Shown here piece after piece: positions 7,017-10,200 of a DNA stretch of 10,200 nucleotides (the stretch's first letter is position 1; every line of letters starts with the position of its first letter). A model generated the notes under the pieces. It was not told the DNA's origin. It saw only the letters and a program-made list of their open reading frames with translations, and did no database searches. The stretch is from positions 1-10,200 of the forward strand of contig JAQWQN010000155.1 of the NCBI GenBank assembly GCA_029244465.1. The letters are read 5' to 3'. This DNA comes from Pseudomonadales bacterium. GTDB lineage: Bacteria; Pseudomonadota; Gammaproteobacteria; Pseudomonadales; Azotimanducaceae. A program made the translations under genes and the position numbers.

Positions 7017-7731
7017 GAGCCAGCAGCAGCCACCAGCGCGAACGCCCCTTGAAGAAGAGCCCATCGGACACGGAGGCTACGTTGGAAGGCGCGCGTAGGC
7101 GTGCAGCAGCGATGCGGCACAGGTCCACCACCGCATGCAATGAGGCTTGGGGCAGTGAGACGATGATGCCAGGGAGCGCTTCCGCAAAGCCGCGGGCCAG
7201 GGCGGTCAGCATGGGCGCGTAGTAAGCGCGCTGCTTGGTGTACCACTTGTTGCGCTCGCTGCGGTCGAGGTGGGCGAGCGCCCGGAAGACCTTCTGCCCG
7301 AGCGCATTGGAACAGATATTGGCGGTGAGCTCTGCGACTGCCTTGCCGTGAAATTCAGCGCTGTCGGTGACAAGTGCACCCATGCGGAGTCCGCAAGCAT
7401 TCCAGACCTTGCTCGCCGACTCGATGCTGATGCGTCGACCGGTAATAGCGGGGACCTCCGCTTCGGTAATGGTCCAGACGCTGGAGACCGGGGCGTCGGT
7501 GCAGTGAAGCTGGCGGTAAGCCTTGTCGCTTATCAGCCAGATGTTGTGTTCGACGCACAGCCGGGCGAGGTCCACGTAGTTGGTGTAGGCGGGGTCAAGC
7601 AGCATCAGCGGGCGCTCGGAGCGCGGGCCACAGACGCCGAGGACCATCAAGGACATCGCCTGGGAGCCACCATCTGTCACCACGCAATGCAGCTCCTCCG
7701 ACGCTGTACCAGGAGAGGCCCGGGGGACCAA
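6982..7731 (-). pseudogene. Class I/II PLP-dependent aminotransferase, truncated at both ends with an internal deletion
   Basis: The frame keeps much of a fold-type I aminotransferase: VVTDGGSQAMSL, LLLDPAYTNYVDLA, then WLISDKAY (Asp69 and Tyr72 at the cofactor ring; the usual DEAY has become DKAY), SASKVW (Lys108, which forms the Schiff base with PLP), GLRMGAL (Arg116) and PQASLHAVVDL. It lacks the first roughly 90 residues of the family. It also lacks the whole segment with the NPTG motif: DLAR (residue 57, near 7561) runs straight into LCVEHN. After about residue 210 (near 7102) similarity to the family ends, and the tail is partly the antisense of the lipoprotein gene. The TTG at 7731 is only the first possible start after a stop at 7762-7764 and has no ribosome site. 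The composition is G+C-rich like the lipoprotein gene, so both probably arrived on one piece. It cannot be a working enzyme. Confidence 0.8.
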
Positions 7732-7854
7732 GGCTGCCAGCTTAGCCAGCAGGTGCAGCGGTTACCGCCCCAATTTCTCCGTGGTCTTTGTGATTGAAAC
7801 TCAGCATCTCTCAAATCACGAGTCGCCCTATGGTGATGCGACCGATGTCCGTCA

Positions 7855-7860
7855 TATACT
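7855..7860 (+). promoter_or_regulatory. Possible -10 element of the CoA-transferase promoter
   Basis: TATACT differs from the sigma-70 -10 consensus by one base. The matching -35 (TGGTGA, 18 bases upstream) is weak. Transcription would start near 7867, about 25 bases before the ATG at 7893, which agrees with that start and not with a longer reading frame beginning at 7794. Confidence 0.35.
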
Positions 7861-7892
7861 CAGCCCAGATGATACAAAACCAAGTGAGAACA

Positions 7893-9347
7893 ATGACCGC
7901 TTTTAACGCTTATAAAGATCGCTTGATGAATCCAGAACAAGCACTAGCACTAATCGAAAGTAACCACCTGGTCTACCTGAATGTGGGAACACCCGTATCC
8001 GTCGCTACATTACTGGATGCACGAATCCGAGAACTCGGCTCGGTGGACATGCGGATGCTCGGCCCTGGTTACCTGCCGTTTTTTGACAGTGAACGAGACG
8101 CTGGCGAACGAGAAATTGAGCTTTTCATTGGCGAACCTTCACGATCAAGTCACGACACACAACGATCTACCTATTTGCCCAACACATTTATGCTAGGCAT
8201 GAAGGCTTTTGACAGTGGCCGCGAAGAGGCACGCATGCCCGATGTAAATGTGGTTGTGTGCAGTGCGCCTAACGCAGCGGGATTTGTACAGTTCGGCGCG
8301 GCGCAATGGCTTCGCAAGGCCTACCTCAAACGCTGCAAAAAAACGATCGCTTTTGTAAACCCTCATATGGCACTCGTGCATGGAGACGTGTGGGCACACC
8401 CCAGCGAATTCACTGCATTTGTAGAGGGTGTGATCCCACCGCCGGTTGATGTTGAAACGATTCGTACTCGTGTTGAAAACGAAGCACCAGAAGAAAACAA
8501 AGCAAGGTTGATTGAGATTAGCCGGGTTGTATTGCCAGAACTGCTTGCACCTATTGCAGACTCATTCCATACCATGGATCCCGGGGTGCTAGAGAAACAA
8601 CTTAATCTGGTCATTGATCCAGCGGCGCAGAAAATCGCCGATTATTTAAGAGAGTTAATCCGCGATGGCGACACCATTCAAGTGGGCATCGGTCAACCAA
8701 GCTCGCTAATGTTTAAAGCCGGCGCATTTGATGATGCTAAAGACCTAGGGCTACATACAGAGCTAGGATCCCCTGGTCTTGCCCAACTCTGGGAACGAGG
8801 CATCCTGAACAATTGCAAGAAGAGCATTCACAAAGGTCGCAGTGTGGCCGTCGCGTGGTCGGGTTGCGATGCCATCGATATGGAAATTATCCGCGACAAC
8901 CCTGCTTTTGAATTGCACGACCCATCCTATTTACTAAACCCCATGCTGATCGCCCAAAATCGGCAGATGACTTCTATCAATAGCGCTATCGCAGTCGACT
9001 TGATTGGCCAGATCTCAAGCGAAGATCGCTACGGCGGCATGATGGTCAACGGTACCGGTGGTCAACCCGACAATCACATGGGTGCGACGTTTTGCCCGGA
9101 TGGCCGTGCTGTGATCATGTTACGTTCAACCGCGCTCGGCGGGGCAGTCTCAAAAATTGTGGCAAAACATGAAGCGGGCACGCTAATTACCATCCCACGT
9201 TATCTAGCCGACACCGTCATCACCGAATACGGCATTGCACGCTTGCTAGACAAAAACCATCGCCAACGGGCTGAAGCGTTAATACAGATTGCACACCCAG
9301 ATTTCCGCGAAGAGCTCAGCAAACAAGCCAGAGCAAATTGGGGGTGA
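7893..9347 (+). CDS. Acetyl-CoA hydrolase/transferase family protein (4-hydroxybutyrate CoA-transferase-like)
   Basis: A 484-residue cytoplasmic enzyme of CoA-transferase family I, moving CoA between carboxylic acids or hydrolysing acyl-CoA. The N-terminal domain (about 1-220) and the C-terminal domain (about 235-484) both have the fold features of this family. The catalytic Glu is probably Glu290 in LHTELGSPG, which would form the glutamyl-CoA intermediate. Other family landmarks are GIGQPSS (265-271), SINSAIAVDLIGQISS (361-376), GTGGQPDNHMGA (387-398), ITEYGIARL (443-451) and IAHPDFREEL (466-475). The length is close to relatives (about 430-500). The frame opens at 7794, but the ATG at 7893 fits the family N-terminus (FNAYKDRLMNPEQAL) and has GTGAG four bases upstream. 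The substrate cannot be told from the sequence. No cotranscribed partner is seen. It looks intact and differs in composition from the patch just upstream. Confidence 0.88.
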   Translation: MTAFNAYKDRLMNPEQALALIESNHLVYLNVGTPVSVATLLDARIRELGSVDMRMLGPGYLPFFDSERDAGEREIELFIGEPSRSSHDTQRSTYLPNTFMLGMKAFDSGREEARMPDVNVVVCSAPNAAGFVQFGAAQWLRKAYLKRCKKTIAFVNPHMALVHGDVWAHPSEFTAFVEGVIPPPVDVETIRTRVENEAPEENKARLIEISRVVLPELLAPIADSFHTMDPGVLEKQLNLVIDPAAQKIADYLRELIRDGDTIQVGIGQPSSLMFKAGAFDDAKDLGLHTELGSPGLAQLWERGILNNCKKSIHKGRSVAVAWSGCDAIDMEIIRDNPAFELHDPSYLLNPMLIAQNRQMTSINSAIAVDLIGQISSEDRYGGMMVNGTGGQPDNHMGATFCPDGRAVIMLRSTALGGAVSKIVAKHEAGTLITIPRYLADTVITEYGIARLLDKNHRQRAEALIQIAHPDFREELSKQARANWG

Positions 9348-9617
9348 ACAACTAGTAGGCTGATTTACGCTGATGCTACTACGCCCGATTTCCTTCCTAC
9401 ATCCTACGGAGCGCTAACTGAGAACTGATCTCGGGATCCAGTTCGCCTTCCAGATTTTTTAAGGCCACCTTATTGAGTTAGGTGCAATCTTCGCACGCAC
9501 GCGATGGTGAAGTGCGGGTCTTGAGTTAGGCGAATCTCTTGCAGTCGTGGAAACAGGCGTGAGGGGTCCTGCGCATTGTCTATGCGTTGCGATGTTTGTG
9601 CTGATGGGGATCTTTTT

Positions 9618-9636
9618 CAGAAACGGGCCGTTTCTG
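9618..9636. repeat. Perfect 19-base palindrome
   Basis: CAGAAACGG and CCGTTTCTG are exact reverse complements around a single G at 9627. On the plus strand the T-run lies before it, so it does not have the layout of an intrinsic terminator. It could be a protein-binding site, but nothing in the window shows what would bind. Confidence 0.6.
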
Positions 9637-9866
9637 GCTTGCTTGTCTGGTTCGGTAGGTTCGAGGTGGTGGTTTGCGTGGCGTGTTTTTTGCGGGGTTT
9701 GCCAGGCACGATTTGAGCGCCGCAGGGCGCTGTTTGGTGCAAGCACACCGTGCTATCGGTTAGACTTAGTTTAAACATCCTATCGAAAACACTAAGTTAT
9801 TTACCAGTTGAACAGGCTATGATTTTTTTGAAACTGAAATCGATTTATTCGATTAGTACGCATCAT

Positions 9867-9897
9867 TTGAGGGAGGGCTCCCGAAATTTTCTATAAT
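9867..9897 (+). promoter_or_regulatory. Possible promoter of the glycosyltransferase-type gene with an internal palindrome
   Basis: A perfect -10 (TATAAT, 9892-9897) lies 27 bases before the TTG start. The best -35 is TTGAGG (9867-9872), with a 19-base spacer, longer than usual. GGGAG-GG-CTCCC (9871-9882) is a palindrome overlapping the -35, where a regulator could act. This could be coincidence. Confidence 0.35.
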
Positions 9898-9923
9898 TTA
9901 TTTTTGTTTCGAGGCGAGCAAAT

Positions 9924-10200
9924 TTGAAGCTATTTTCCTGGGAAGCGTTTAAGGGTCTGGTTTCAAGAACCGTCGCATCTCGAGCGGCTGAACAAGATGG
10001 GGCTTCGGCGTCTTTGGGTCTAGTCAAAGAGCACATTGACGGGGATTACTATCTCTCCAAATACCCAGACGTGAGGGTTGCCGTTATCGATCCGGCTGAA
10101 CATTATTTTCACTGGGGTTGGCGTGAAGGGCGTAATCCAACGCCTGACTTCAAAACCAACGCTTACTTGCTGGATCACCCTGAGGTTGCGCAGATGGGTC
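9924..10200 (+). CDS. Glycosyltransferase-type protein, N-terminus only
   Basis: The first 92 residues of a protein that continues beyond the window. After a short lead (MKLFSWEAFKGLVSRTVASR) comes a unit reading DYYLSKYPDVRVAVIDPAEHY then FHWGWREGRNPTPDF, and the beginning of a second (TNAYLLDHPEVAQ). This repeat, 'Yl..yPDV......dp..HY...Gw.EGR.P...f...yYL...pdv', occurs in large bacterial glycosyltransferases and rhamnan-type polysaccharide enzymes, so a role in surface polysaccharide synthesis is likely. The catalytic domain itself is outside the window. The start is TTG at 9924: a stop lies upstream at 9894-9896, there is no ATG between, and GAGGCGAG ends five bases before it. It may open a glycan gene cluster to the right. 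Confidence 0.7.
   Translation, partial: MKLFSWEAFKGLVSRTVASRAAEQDGASASLGLVKEHIDGDYYLSKYPDVRVAVIDPAEHYFHWGWREGRNPTPDFKTNAYLLDHPEVAQMG

Larger units (their letters stand above)
9348..9923. other. Long intergenic region with palindromes, no gene supported
   Basis: Neither strand holds a convincing gene; the open frames at 9459-9774 have no ribosome site and low-complexity composition. A hairpin (GAACTG at 9425-9430 and CAGTTC at 9440-9445) is followed about 10 bases later by six T (9455-9460), a weak candidate for the terminator of the CoA-transferase gene. TTGAGTTAGG occurs twice, at 9473 and 9521. A perfect 19-base palindrome is centred at 9627. Confidence 0.45.

Noticed and set aside
7270..7797. 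175-codon plus-strand frame
   Set aside because: It is the antisense of the aminotransferase remnant, and G+C-rich sequence gives long open frames on the opposite strand.
7794..7892. Longer N-terminus for the CoA-transferase from TTG 7794
   Set aside because: The extra 33 residues do not resemble the family, and a likely -10 element lies inside them; ATG 7893 fits better.
9459..9774. Open frames on both strands of the gap before the glycosyltransferase-type gene
   Set aside because: No ribosome sites, low-complexity basic or Trp/Cys-rich peptides, and mutual overlap on opposite strands.
1..10200. tRNA, rRNA genes and CRISPR arrays
   Set aside because: No cloverleaf-like segment with TTCGA/TTCAA arm and acceptor pairing, no rRNA-like stretch and no regularly spaced repeats were found by eye.

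Overview
The window looks like an accessory stretch of a Gram-negative, probably gammaproteobacterial, chromosome. The support for this is indirect: two typical signal peptides, one lipoprotein signal, an enterobacterial-style mixture of strong and weak ribosome binding sites, moderate base composition by eye, and genes (exported chitinase, selenocysteine-containing GrdB-family protein, acetyl-CoA hydrolase/transferase, surface-glycan type protein) common in environmental Proteobacteria. The genus cannot be named from the sequence alone.

Layout. Positions 1-1591 (minus) hold most of a secreted family-18 chitinase that runs off the left edge. From 1592 to about 3000 is a graveyard: a C-terminal scrap of an HK97-type phage capsid protein (minus), copies A and C of a short dispersed repeat, and the frameshifted N-terminal part of a ZIP-type metal transporter (minus). 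Then come two minus-strand genes, a stand-alone SIR2-like NADase/defence-type protein (3048-4121) and a small exported protein of unknown function (4360-4788). Diverging from these at 5119-6363 (plus) is one selenoprotein gene whose internal UGA (5587-5589) would make ordinary gene callers split it into two. A further copy (B) of the dispersed repeat lies immediately after it at 6385-6466. Next is a patch richer in G+C by eye (about 6498-7765): a lipoprotein gene with an Asp/Ala-rich linker resembling those of Myxococcota, and convergent to it a broken class I/II aminotransferase. From 7893 the sequence returns to the earlier composition with an intact acetyl-CoA hydrolase/transferase gene, a 576-base gap, and the 5' end of a large protein carrying the repeat found in many bacterial glycosyltransferases (9924 onward).

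How the parts relate. No single pathway joins these genes. The picture is of a stable backbone (chitinase, CoA-transferase, possibly the glycan gene) interrupted by acquired and decaying material. The three copies of the same repeat next to unrelated genes and at junctions with gene fragments suggest it marks, or caused, rearrangement boundaries. The strongest biological result is the UGA-encoded selenocysteine in a U-x-x-C motif, followed at the right distance by a hairpin that fits the bacterial SECIS rules.
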